Shown one piece after another: positions 34,939 to 43,169 of a stretch of DNA of 64,000 bases (within the stretch, counting starts at the first letter, position 1; each line of letters begins with the position of its first letter). Made by a program: the position numbers and the translations under genes. Origin of the DNA: Dokdonella_A sp049583635 (lineage in GTDB: Bacteria > Pseudomonadota > Gammaproteobacteria > Xanthomonadales > Rhodanobacteraceae); contig JBAUWF010000064.1 in assembly GCA_049583635.1 (NCBI GenBank), positions 1 through 64,000 on the forward strand, given 5' to 3'. The notes beneath the pieces are model-generated. The model did not search any database. It was not told the origin of the DNA and worked only from the letters and a program-made list of their open reading frames with translations.

Positions 34939-35718
34939 ATGAAGATCCTTAACTCGTGTCTGATGTCGGCGCTAGTGCTTGCGGCCGGGACCAGCGCGTA
35001 CGCGGCAGAAGCAAACAAGGCAGTCGTCTCTCGCGATTACACCGATTCCATAGCGCCAGCCGAGCAACAGGCGTACGAAGCCGGTGCCAAGGCCTACAAC
35101 CAGTGCCTGCGTGAGCATGGTTCCAAATACACTTGGACAGCGTGGGTGCACGAAACCGGCGACGTTTACAAGTATTCATATGTCGCCGGCCCTTACACGT
35201 GGGCGGATTTCGACACGATGCACTCGGTCGGCAAGGCCTGTGACGCGACTTGGCGGACGCAGAGCAATCCGCACCTGATGGGCGAGACCAGTGTTTTCAT
35301 GGTCGATCAGCCGGAAATGAGTCACATGCCCAAGGATTGGGACAAACAGGCGCCGCCAGCGTTTATTGACGTCACCTACTTCAACCTGAATCCGGGGAAC
35401 GCCGCCGACGAAGCGTTTACCTCGGACGTCAAAAAGATCACTGCGGCCGCGGCGAAGGCCAACTGGCCGTATCACTACCGCACGCTGCAAGTGCAGTACG
35501 GCGACGCGGGTGCTCCTGATTACATCGTGGTTTCCGCGGGCAAGAACTGGGCCGACCTCGGCGCGGAACCCGATCCGTCGTTCTGGAAGATGGTCGAGGG
35601 GGTGTACGGCAAGGCCGAAGCCGCTGCATTGCGCAAGTCCTTGAACGATGCGATCAAGGATTCGTCCTCGCACGTGGACAGTTACAACGCCGACCTGAGC
35701 TACATTGCCGGCAAGTAG
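34939..35718 (+). CDS. Secreted protein of unknown function
   Basis: ATG 34939 is preceded by GGAGG at good spacing. The 259-residue product starts with a clear signal peptide (MKILNSCLMSALVLAAGTSAYA, cleavage before AEANK). The mature protein has many aromatic residues (Trp and Tyr in YTWTAWVHETGDVYKYSYV and YTWADFDTM) and only two cysteines (CLREHG and ACDATW), which may form a disulfide. I do not recognise a family. It sits alone between yggS and proC, which are adjacent in other gammaproteobacteria, so it was probably inserted there. A soluble periplasmic or secreted role is all that can be inferred. Confidence 0.8.
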   Translation: MKILNSCLMSALVLAAGTSAYAAEANKAVVSRDYTDSIAPAEQQAYEAGAKAYNQCLREHGSKYTWTAWVHETGDVYKYSYVAGPYTWADFDTMHSVGKACDATWRTQSNPHLMGETSVFMVDQPEMSHMPKDWDKQAPPAFIDVTYFNLNPGNAADEAFTSDVKKITAAAAKANWPYHYRTLQVQYGDAGAPDYIVVSAGKNWADLGAEPDPSFWKMVEGVYGKAEAAALRKSLNDAIKDSSSHVDSYNADLSYIAGK

Positions 35719-35932
35719 CAAGTAGCGGCAAGTCGCCCGGACGACCCTTTCCGGGGCGCCCGGCGCGACGCGATGACACCGTTGCGGCCGGCCAGTACCG
35801 GAGTCGCGGCCCGCGACCGTTCCCCGCCCCGACTGCCATCGCAACTTCCATGGAGTACGGGCACGCTGTGATCCGTACCCGTTTGGACGCGGCTTGTTAT
35901 GCTTTGCTTCCTTCCGGCCGCATTACGAGCGC

Positions 35933-36787
35933 ATGCCAGCAAACTCCGAATCCCGGACGTCCGGTCCCGAATTCCGTTCAATCGCCTTCGTCGGTGGCGG
36001 CAACATGGCGCGCAGCCTGGTTGGCGCGCTGCTGCACGGCGGTGCTGCTCCGGGAGCAATTGCAGTATCCGAACCCGACGCGGCATTGCGTCGTGAACTC
36101 GCGAGCGACTTCGGCATCGCCGTGTACGAGAACAATGCCGACGCTGTACGCGATGCCGCGATTATCGTGCTCGCTGTCAAGCCGCAGGTCATGCGCGCGG
36201 TATGCGCCGAAATTGCGCCCGCGCTCGGCGATTGCCGGCCACTGGTGATTTCGATCGCCGCGGGGATCCGCCTCGAACAGTTGCAGCGCTGGCTGGCGAC
36301 CGGGCTTCCCGTCGTGCGTGCGATGCCGAACACTCCGGCCCTGATCGGGGCCGGCGTCAGCGGTCTGATCGCCAATCACACGGTCGATGCGTCGCAACGC
36401 GCGCAGGCCGAAGCCATCCTCGCAGCGGCCGGCGAAACCGTCTGGATCGACCGCGAGGATCTGATGGACACGGTCACCGCAGTGTCGGGTTCCGGCCCAG
36501 CCTATTTCTTCCTGATGGTCGAAGCGCTTGAGGATGCCGCGGTAACCCAGGGTCTGCCACGGCCGAGTGCGCGACTGCTCGCCACGCGGACCTGTCTCGG
36601 GGCCGGGCGCATGCTGACCGAGGGCACCGACACGCCCGCAGATCTGCGAAAACGTGTCACTTCGCCGGGCGGTACGACCCAGGCCGCCCTCGATACTTTC
36701 GCTGCTGCGGACTTCCGCTCGCTCGTGACTCACGTGATCGAAGCCGCGACCCAACGCGGTCGCCAACTGTCCGATCGTCTGGATTGA
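35933..36787 (+). CDS. proC: Pyrroline-5-carboxylate reductase
   Basis: NAD(P)H-dependent last step of proline synthesis. The 284-residue protein has an N-terminal Rossmann motif (IAFVGGGNMARSLVGALL), VLAVKPQVM, RAMPNTPALIGAGVSGL, and the C-terminal dimerisation and active-site blocks AVSGSGPAYFFLMVEAL and RVTSPGGTTQAAL. ATG 35933 is chosen over an upstream TTG. yggT follows by 36 bases, a common pairing. Confidence 0.96.
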   Translation: MPANSESRTSGPEFRSIAFVGGGNMARSLVGALLHGGAAPGAIAVSEPDAALRRELASDFGIAVYENNADAVRDAAIIVLAVKPQVMRAVCAEIAPALGDCRPLVISIAAGIRLEQLQRWLATGLPVVRAMPNTPALIGAGVSGLIANHTVDASQRAQAEAILAAAGETVWIDREDLMDTVTAVSGSGPAYFFLMVEALEDAAVTQGLPRPSARLLATRTCLGAGRMLTEGTDTPADLRKRVTSPGGTTQAALDTFAAADFRSLVTHVIEAATQRGRQLSDRLD

Positions 36788-36823
36788 AGCGTTCAACAGC
36801 CATGACGAAGAATCGTTCCTGAC

Positions 36824-37399
36824 ATGGGTTATCTCGCCAACGCCGGACAAATCCTTATCGACTTCGCCTTCGGCGCGTTGATCGCACTGTTCGTGCTGCG
36901 CGTCATGCTGCAATGCGTGCGAGCCAATTTCTACAATCCCATCTGTCAGTTCCTCTACAAGGTCACCAATCCGCTGCTGATGCCCTTGCGCCGGATCATT
37001 CCCTCCTGGCGCAACCTAGACGTTGCCGGCGTCGTGATCGCATGGCTGCTGACCGCGATCAAGCTCGTATTGCTGTATGCCACGCTCGGCGTGGCGCTCG
37101 GTTTGGCCGGCCTGGCGCTGATGGCGCTGGCCGATCTGATCGGCTTCGTGCTGATGATCTATCTCGGCTTGATACTCGCACGCGTGGTCTTGAGTTTTCT
37201 CAATACCGACAATCGTCATCCGCTGATCCCGTTGATCGTCCAGCTTACCAATCCAATCCTCAAACCGATTCAGCGCTACCTGCCGGTCTTCGGCGGTATC
37301 GATTTCTCGCCGGTGGCCGCGTGGCTGATCATCCTGCTCGCCCGCGTGCTGATCGTGCAGCCGTTGCTGGATGCCGGTTTGCGCCTCGCCCAATCCTGA
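36824..37399 (+). CDS. yggT: YggT family membrane protein
   Basis: Inner-membrane protein of 191 residues with two YggT repeats. Each has hydrophobic helices flanking the motif NPICQFLYKVTNPLLMPLR, and in the second half LTNPILKPIQRYLP. About four transmembrane segments are visible. The family is linked genetically to osmotic or K+ stress in some bacteria, but the molecular function is not established. It is downstream of proC and probably cotranscribed. Confidence 0.92.
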   Translation: MGYLANAGQILIDFAFGALIALFVLRVMLQCVRANFYNPICQFLYKVTNPLLMPLRRIIPSWRNLDVAGVVIAWLLTAIKLVLLYATLGVALGLAGLALMALADLIGFVLMIYLGLILARVVLSFLNTDNRHPLIPLIVQLTNPILKPIQRYLPVFGGIDFSPVAAWLIILLARVLIVQPLLDAGLRLAQS

Positions 37400-37552
37400 A
37401 TCGAAATCTGCCCTTCCGATCCGCACGCCCGCGGCGCAAGGCCGCCTGAACTGCCGGATTGTGGCGTTGGGCGGTCACAGCTTGCTGTCATCGCCCGCTT
37501 TTCACCCTGATCCACGTGTATCCCGACAGACCACTTGCATCGGGATCACTTC

Positions 37553-38596
37553 ATGCACTCCAGGCTTCGATTGTCCGCGCGAGCACTGCTCGCCATCACC
37601 CTCGCTGCTGCCGGCGTCTATTTGGGCACACCGGCACAGGCCGCCGTACTCTGCGTCAACAGTGCCTCCAGCCTGCGCAGCGCACTCACCATCGCAGAGG
37701 GGAACGGCGTGGACGACACCATCAAGATCGCACGCGGCACCTATCAGGCCGGCGGCAGCGAGTTCTACTACTACGCGACCGAGGCGCATTCCCTCGATAT
37801 TACCGGCGGTTACAACAGCGATTGTTCGACGCGCATCCGCAATCCGGTGCTTACCGTGCTCGATGGCGGCGGCCAGTCCTCGGTCATGATCGCCGAGAGC
37901 ACACAGGGCGCGATCGCGATCCGCTATCTGACATTCCAGAACGGCCTGAGCACCGGCATCCGTGGCGCCGGCCTGTATGTCAACGGCAGCAACGGTGACA
38001 ACGGTGATGTCACGATCGGCGCAAACATCTTCCACAACAACCGCGCCACCAGCTTTGGCGGCGGACTCGATGCCGGCGACGGCGGGACATCGACGCTGCT
38101 GGTGCGCAACAACCTGTTCGTCGGGAACAGTGCCGGAATCAGCGATGGCGCCGCGGAGCTGGTGAGTAATGGCGTCAATGCCTACTTCACCAACAACACC
38201 GTGGTCGGCAATTCCGCCGAGGGCAACGGCAATGTCAATGGCGGCGTTTCGTTCGGGGGTTCGGCAACGTTCGATATCAGCAACAGCGTTTTCTGGAGCA
38301 ACGACGGCAACGATTTGAACATAGACAATGCAGTGCTGCTCGACAACGATTATGGAATCATCAATATCTCACCGCCATCCGGCAGCGTCGGCAATGTCAG
38401 CGTCGATCCGCTGTTTGCCGGCACGGGCGATTTTCGCCTGCTGCCGACGTCGCCCCTGTTGGGTGTCGGCGCGTTATTTCCGCCGGGTGGCCTGTCGAAC
38501 TACGACATCGAGGGCCACGATCGCACCTACCGCATCAGGGTGGACATGGGTGCCTACGAGCGCGGCGATACGATCTTCGACGATGGCTACGAGTAG
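37553..38596 (+). CDS. Secreted right-handed beta-helix protein 1, IFxxGY tail
   Basis: A 347-residue exported protein with a signal peptide ending near TPAQA (residues 1-30). The mature N-terminus VLCVNSASSLRSAL and the block IKIARGTYQAGG...LDITGGYNSDC recur in two genes just downstream. The body shows many N-rich, G-rich turns such as FHNNRATSFGGGLDAG and NNTVVGNSA, typical of a parallel beta-helix of the Pmp/pectate-lyase type. No catalytic residues of a lyase are recognised. The protein ends DTIFDDGYE. ATG 37553 is used. The role is probably extracellular or surface-associated. Confidence 0.8.
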   Translation: MHSRLRLSARALLAITLAAAGVYLGTPAQAAVLCVNSASSLRSALTIAEGNGVDDTIKIARGTYQAGGSEFYYYATEAHSLDITGGYNSDCSTRIRNPVLTVLDGGGQSSVMIAESTQGAIAIRYLTFQNGLSTGIRGAGLYVNGSNGDNGDVTIGANIFHNNRATSFGGGLDAGDGGTSTLLVRNNLFVGNSAGISDGAAELVSNGVNAYFTNNTVVGNSAEGNGNVNGGVSFGGSATFDISNSVFWSNDGNDLNIDNAVLLDNDYGIINISPPSGSVGNVSVDPLFAGTGDFRLLPTSPLLGVGALFPPGGLSNYDIEGHDRTYRIRVDMGAYERGDTIFDDGYE

Positions 38597-38763
38597 CGCG
38601 GGGTTTGCGGTCATGTCGCCGCTCGTGTGGATGCAAATATGTAGTGGCGCATCGCGCCGGATGATTCGGAACAGGTTCCGCAAGCGACTGGGGCCGACGA
38701 GCGACCATTGTTCGCGCAACCGTCGTTGTCGGCGGCACTGACGGTGATCGAGCGCGCGGCGCA

Positions 38764-39279
38764 GTGAGTCTGCTGCACACGCCGCTTGCCGCGGGTATCG
38801 CCTTGCTGGGCTCGGCGCTGCTGGTTCACTCGATGCGTCGCACGCTGCGCGTCGTTCGCACCAGCGTCGTCGTGCGCTTGCCTGCGGTGGCGGAACAGGA
38901 AGTGGAGTTTGAGCAACCCGGTCGCTTCATCCTTTGCGTCGAACATTCACGCTTCGACGGTGGCTTGTTGCACGCGCGTTATGCGTTGCTGGATGCGGCC
39001 GGCCGCGAGTTGCCGTCGGTGCCTGTGTTTTTCCGGACCACCGTATCGGGCATCGCGAGCGTGCGCATCTCGCTGCGCGCCTTCGCGGTCGCCGAGCCCG
39101 GACGCCATCGGCTGATCGTCACCGGCATGACGACAGGCGGCGATGTATCGAGCCGCGCACTCGTCTTCACCCGGCCGTTCGCCGTACGGCTGGTCTTTTG
39201 CATCCTCGGAATCCTGTTCGGCGGCTGCGCGCTGGTCGGAGGCACCGTACTAACCGCGCTCGGGTTTGGCGCCGGATGA
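38764..39279 (+). CDS. Small membrane protein of unknown function
   Basis: A 171-residue product from GTG 38764, without a clear ribosome binding site. It has a hydrophobic helix near the N-terminus (about 6-24), a central beta-rich extracytoplasmic region of about 110 residues (VEFEQPGRFILCVEHSRFDGG and similar), and a C-terminal transmembrane segment with small residues (RLVFCILGILFGGCALVGGTVL). No family is recognised. It lies between two of the beta-helix genes on the same strand, so an accessory role for them is possible but unsupported. Confidence 0.6.
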   Translation: MSLLHTPLAAGIALLGSALLVHSMRRTLRVVRTSVVVRLPAVAEQEVEFEQPGRFILCVEHSRFDGGLLHARYALLDAAGRELPSVPVFFRTTVSGIASVRISLRAFAVAEPGRHRLIVTGMTTGGDVSSRALVFTRPFAVRLVFCILGILFGGCALVGGTVLTALGFGAG

Positions 39280-39440
39280 AAAACGACATGACCGAACGGG
39301 CGGGCGCCGCATGGACGCTGCGGCCCCGACCCCTTGCAGCCGGAGTCTCAGGTGCGTCGCGCGTTGCCCGCTTTTGCCGCCGATTTGCGTGATCCTGATT
39401 CGCAAGGGAGGCGTGGCCTCCGTCGAGATGGAAACACGCC

Positions 39441-41969
39441 ATGCAACGTAAAGACGAGATCCGATTCGGCGCACGGCATGCGCGATGGGCAGGCTGGAGC
39501 TTCGTGGCGCTGTTGCTCGCGACCACGCGAGCGCAGGCCGGTGGCACCGTTGAGGTCTGCGTCGCCAACGACAGCCAGTTCGCGGCGGCGGCTCTCAACG
39601 CGACGTTCCTGCCCACAACCATCAAGCTGGTGCAGGGCACCTATCACGTCGATGGCACGAACTTCGACGACTCCTACGATACCGGTTGCGGTGATGACTG
39701 CCGGATCTTCGCGGAGGGCCTGTCACTGCTCGGAGGTTACACCGCAAATTGTGCTTCGCGGCAGATCGATCCAGCAAACACCCTGATTACCTCGGGCCCG
39801 CAAGCCGAGTTCACCGCCTTGGCGGGTGGCGATGTTACAATTGAGGGCATCACGTTCACCGGCGTCCTCAATGGAGTGGGCGTCTTCTGGGTTGACTACA
39901 ACGGCGCTATCCAGAGCAACGTGAATGCGGTCATTCGGCGAATCGTGGTGGCCGGTGACCATTTCGATGGCGGAATCGCGTTGGGCTGGTTTCCCGGTGG
40001 CGACCAGACGCTATCGGCTCGCTTGGTCAACGATCTGGTCTATGGCAATGCAACCGCCGCCAGCGGCTTCTGCACGATAGAGTTGTTCGCCGACCAAGGG
40101 ACTGATGCCACCTTCGATCTGATCAACAACACCATCGTCGACAATGCGACCGGCGCTGGCGATGGCGTCTGTCTCGGTGGCGGCCATGAAGACGGTGGCA
40201 GCCTGCTGGCCTACAACAACATCCTGTACGGCAATGCCGGGCGCGACTTGGTGACATACAGTGGGACCAACGCGTTGCTGGTGGACAACGTCATTGGTAC
40301 CCATAGCTATCAGGGCGTGGTGACCGCATCAGGGACACTGACCGGCAATCCACAGCTCGCCGGCAATTACCGCCCGATCGAATCACCGCCTTCGCCGGTG
40401 ATTAATTCCGGGCACAACGATGTCCCAGGCGGTCTGCCTACGCACGATCTTGACGGTGGCCCGCGCGTAGTCGGCACGACCGTCGATCGCGGCGCTTACG
40501 AGTCGACGATCAATGATGCGTTCCTGCAGACGGTCACCAATACCAATGATTCCGGCAACGGCTCATTGCGCGCGGCGATCGCCGGCGCAAATGCCAACGG
40601 CGCGACCGGCGCGCTGATCTCGTTCGCCATCGGCTCGGGCTGTGGGCCACACGTGATTACATTGACCTCGCCGCTGCCCGATATCACCGCACCGGTGATC
40701 ATCAACGGGTTTACCCAGAGCGGTGCCTCACCAAACGATCTGAATATCGGCAACGACGCGACAATTTGCGTGATCCTCGAAGGCGGCAGCAGCGGCAATC
40801 CGCCGGATCATGCCATCGGCACTGCGAGCAATGCGCCGGCCGGCACCGAGGTCACCGTCAAGGGGCTCGCGTTCAGCGCGTTTCCTGGCGCCGCGATCGA
40901 CCTTCAGGGCGGCAGCGGCCACGAGATCGCGGGCGATCATTTCGGTGGCAGCGTCAGCGGCTACGGGCTGTCCCCGAATGGCACCAATATCCGGCTCGGC
41001 ATCGCGGCGCACGACGTCATCATCGGCGGCGACGATGCCGCCAACCGCAATCTCGTCGGCGACGCGTTCGGCGACGGCATCGTGCTGCAGGGCGGCGGTT
41101 CCGGCCCGACGGCGCTGGGCACCTACAACGATCAGGTGTTGAACAACTACATCGGCCTCGGCTGGAACGGTGCATACGTACAGCGCAGCAACGGCGGTCA
41201 GGGCATTCGCTTGCAGGGCCATGACAACACGCTGAGCGGCAACCTGCTTGGCACCAATCTGGGCAGCGGCATACTGCTCGATGGCGGTGGGGCCACCGGC
41301 AACCTGGTGGAGAACAATTTGATCGGTGCCGACGCCTTCGGCGCCACCTTCGGCAACTTCCAGCGAGGCATCCACTTCACCGGTGACACCGGCGCCGCGC
41401 CGCACGACAACACCGTGCGCAACAACATCATCGCGAACAACGGCCGTGCCGGCATCTGGGTGCAGATTGGCCAGCACAACAAGCTGCGCAAGAACACGAT
41501 CTACACCAATGGCGCGCTCGGCATCGATATCGCCGGCGGCGGGGTGACGCCGAACGACGACGATGGCGGCATCCAGATGGACGACTACGGCAACCGCGGC
41601 CAGAATTTCCCAGTGTTGACCAGTGCGGCCGGCGGCGCGAACGGCGGTCGCGTAAGCGGCACGTTGACGACCACGCCTGGTGACTACACGGTCGATTTCT
41701 ATGTGACCGCAAGCTGCGACGGTTCCGGTTACGGCGAGGGCCAGACCTGGCTCAAGGGCGCTACCGTCACGGTGCCGCAGCCGCAGGTCGGCGACCAGGG
41801 CACGGCAAGCTTTGCGATCGCGATCACGGCTCCGGTGCCGTTGATGAGCGGCGAGGCGATCACCGCCACCGCGACCGACGTCGCCGGTGACACCTCCGAG
41901 TTCTCGGCCTGCACGAGCTACATCAACGACAGCATCTTCGCCAACGGCTTCGACCCGCCGCCGGCGTGA
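39441..41969 (+). CDS. Secreted right-handed beta-helix protein 2, large, IFANGF tail
   Basis: An 842-residue exported protein. The N-terminal signal peptide (about 1-33, ending RAQA) is followed by TVEVCVANDSQF, IKLVQGTYHVDG and LSLLGGYTANC, paralogous to the flanking genes. Residues about 100-360 form a first beta-helix. About 370-720 resemble a second right-handed helix of the CSLREA/NosD type (TNTNDSGNGSLRAAIAGANANG, then repeated NNYIGLG / NNLIGAD turns). A C-terminal beta-sandwich-like part ends in SIFANGFDPPPA. A 6-bp hairpin (39407-39421) lies in the leader. No enzymatic motif is seen. Confidence 0.82.
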   Translation: MQRKDEIRFGARHARWAGWSFVALLLATTRAQAGGTVEVCVANDSQFAAAALNATFLPTTIKLVQGTYHVDGTNFDDSYDTGCGDDCRIFAEGLSLLGGYTANCASRQIDPANTLITSGPQAEFTALAGGDVTIEGITFTGVLNGVGVFWVDYNGAIQSNVNAVIRRIVVAGDHFDGGIALGWFPGGDQTLSARLVNDLVYGNATAASGFCTIELFADQGTDATFDLINNTIVDNATGAGDGVCLGGGHEDGGSLLAYNNILYGNAGRDLVTYSGTNALLVDNVIGTHSYQGVVTASGTLTGNPQLAGNYRPIESPPSPVINSGHNDVPGGLPTHDLDGGPRVVGTTVDRGAYESTINDAFLQTVTNTNDSGNGSLRAAIAGANANGATGALISFAIGSGCGPHVITLTSPLPDITAPVIINGFTQSGASPNDLNIGNDATICVILEGGSSGNPPDHAIGTASNAPAGTEVTVKGLAFSAFPGAAIDLQGGSGHEIAGDHFGGSVSGYGLSPNGTNIRLGIAAHDVIIGGDDAANRNLVGDAFGDGIVLQGGGSGPTALGTYNDQVLNNYIGLGWNGAYVQRSNGGQGIRLQGHDNTLSGNLLGTNLGSGILLDGGGATGNLVENNLIGADAFGATFGNFQRGIHFTGDTGAAPHDNTVRNNIIANNGRAGIWVQIGQHNKLRKNTIYTNGALGIDIAGGGVTPNDDDGGIQMDDYGNRGQNFPVLTSAAGGANGGRVSGTLTTTPGDYTVDFYVTASCDGSGYGEGQTWLKGATVTVPQPQVGDQGTASFAIAITAPVPLMSGEAITATATDVAGDTSEFSACTSYINDSIFANGFDPPPA

Positions 41970-42050
41970 TCACGGAACAACCACGAGCGCGCCCGGATTT
42001 CCCGGAGGTTTGCGTATTCGGTGATGAACGTCCCGACTGGAGCAGCCAGC

Positions 42051-43121
42051 ATGTCCATCCCAATCAAGCCTTCGACCTTCCGCGCAAGCGCGCACGTGGC
42101 GATCGCGATCGTGTTGTCCTCGATTGCCGTCGCCGGACCTGCCCAGGCACATATGTTCTGCGTGTCCACCGCGACGCAATTGCAAGCCGCGCTGGACGAT
42201 GCCTCGGATGGCGGCATGTACAACGGCGAGGACAATTACGTCGAAGTCGTTCAAGGCACCTATCGGACCGGGGCCGCAACCGGCAATGCACCTTTCTTCT
42301 TCTATTCCTCCGCGTCGACGCATTTCCTTTTCATCAGCGGCGGCTACAGCGAGAACTGCAGCTCGCAACTCCACCGGGCAGCCCTGACGGTACTCGATGG
42401 CCGCGGCGTTACCGGCGTGCTCGAACTGCGCAACGTGGACGGCGACATCGACGTGGAGGATGTGACTCTTGAGAACGGCGAAAGCGACGAGCCGGGGGCC
42501 GGCCTGCAGGTCAACTATCTGATCACGGTCAATGCCTCGGTGCAGATCAACCGGACCATCATTCTCGACAACCATTCCACGGCCAGCGGCGGCGGCCTGT
42601 ACGCGTCTGCCGCGGGTGACTATCTGTTTCTGCAAGCCAACCTGATTGCCGGCAACAGTGCTGATCTGTCGTACGGCGCGGGCTATGTGACCGGCTACGG
42701 CCAGTTCAACAGCCTGTACAACAATACCGTCACGGGCAACACCACGACTTATGCGGACGACCCGACCGGCGGCTTGTATTGCGGCGGCACTACGTCCTGT
42801 CAGATCTTCAACAGCATCTTCTGGAACAACACGCACTTCGGTCTCTATCTCGGCGACGCCGGCGCCGTTCTTTCGCACAACGATTACGGCACGCTCGGCG
42901 GCGCGGCCCCCGCGATCGACGACCTGAACCTGTCGGTCGCGCCGCAATTCGTCGATGCCGCCAATGGCGACTTCCACCTGGCCGGCGACTCGCCGTTGCT
43001 CGGATACGGCTTGCCGCTCGGATCCATCCTCGATCTCGACGGCAACCAGTTTCCGTTCGGCGGTGGGCTCGACCTCGGCGCTTATTCGCAAACGGTCTTC
43101 AGCGACGGATTCGATAACTGA
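42051..43121 (+). CDS. Secreted right-handed beta-helix protein 3, VFSDGF tail
   Basis: A 356-residue exported protein starting at ATG 42051, which follows GGAG by eight bases. The signal peptide ends at GPAQA. The mature start HMFCVSTATQLQAAL, VEVVQGTYRTGA and FLFISGGYSENC align with the two upstream paralogues. The rest shows beta-helix turns (NHSTASGGGLYAS, YNNTVTGNTTTY, FNSIFWNN). It ends in QTVFSDGFDN. It converges on the kinase gene. The three genes probably arose by tandem duplication. Their substrates or partners are unknown. Confidence 0.8.
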   Translation: MSIPIKPSTFRASAHVAIAIVLSSIAVAGPAQAHMFCVSTATQLQAALDDASDGGMYNGEDNYVEVVQGTYRTGAATGNAPFFFYSSASTHFLFISGGYSENCSSQLHRAALTVLDGRGVTGVLELRNVDGDIDVEDVTLENGESDEPGAGLQVNYLITVNASVQINRTIILDNHSTASGGGLYASAAGDYLFLQANLIAGNSADLSYGAGYVTGYGQFNSLYNNTVTGNTTTYADDPTGGLYCGGTTSCQIFNSIFWNNTHFGLYLGDAGAVLSHNDYGTLGGAAPAIDDLNLSVAPQFVDAANGDFHLAGDSPLLGYGLPLGSILDLDGNQFPFGGGLDLGAYSQTVFSDGFDN

Positions 43122-43129
43122 AGCCACGT

Positions 43130-43148
43130 GGTCGTCAAACGGACGACC
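43130..43148. terminator. Candidate bidirectional terminator hairpin
   Basis: A perfect 7-bp stem GGTCGTC/GACGACC with a five-base loop lies in the 48-base gap between the convergent beta-helix gene and kinase gene. No T-run follows, so intrinsic termination would be weak. Confidence 0.35.
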
Positions 43149-43169
43149 GATGGCGGATCGGGTAATCAG

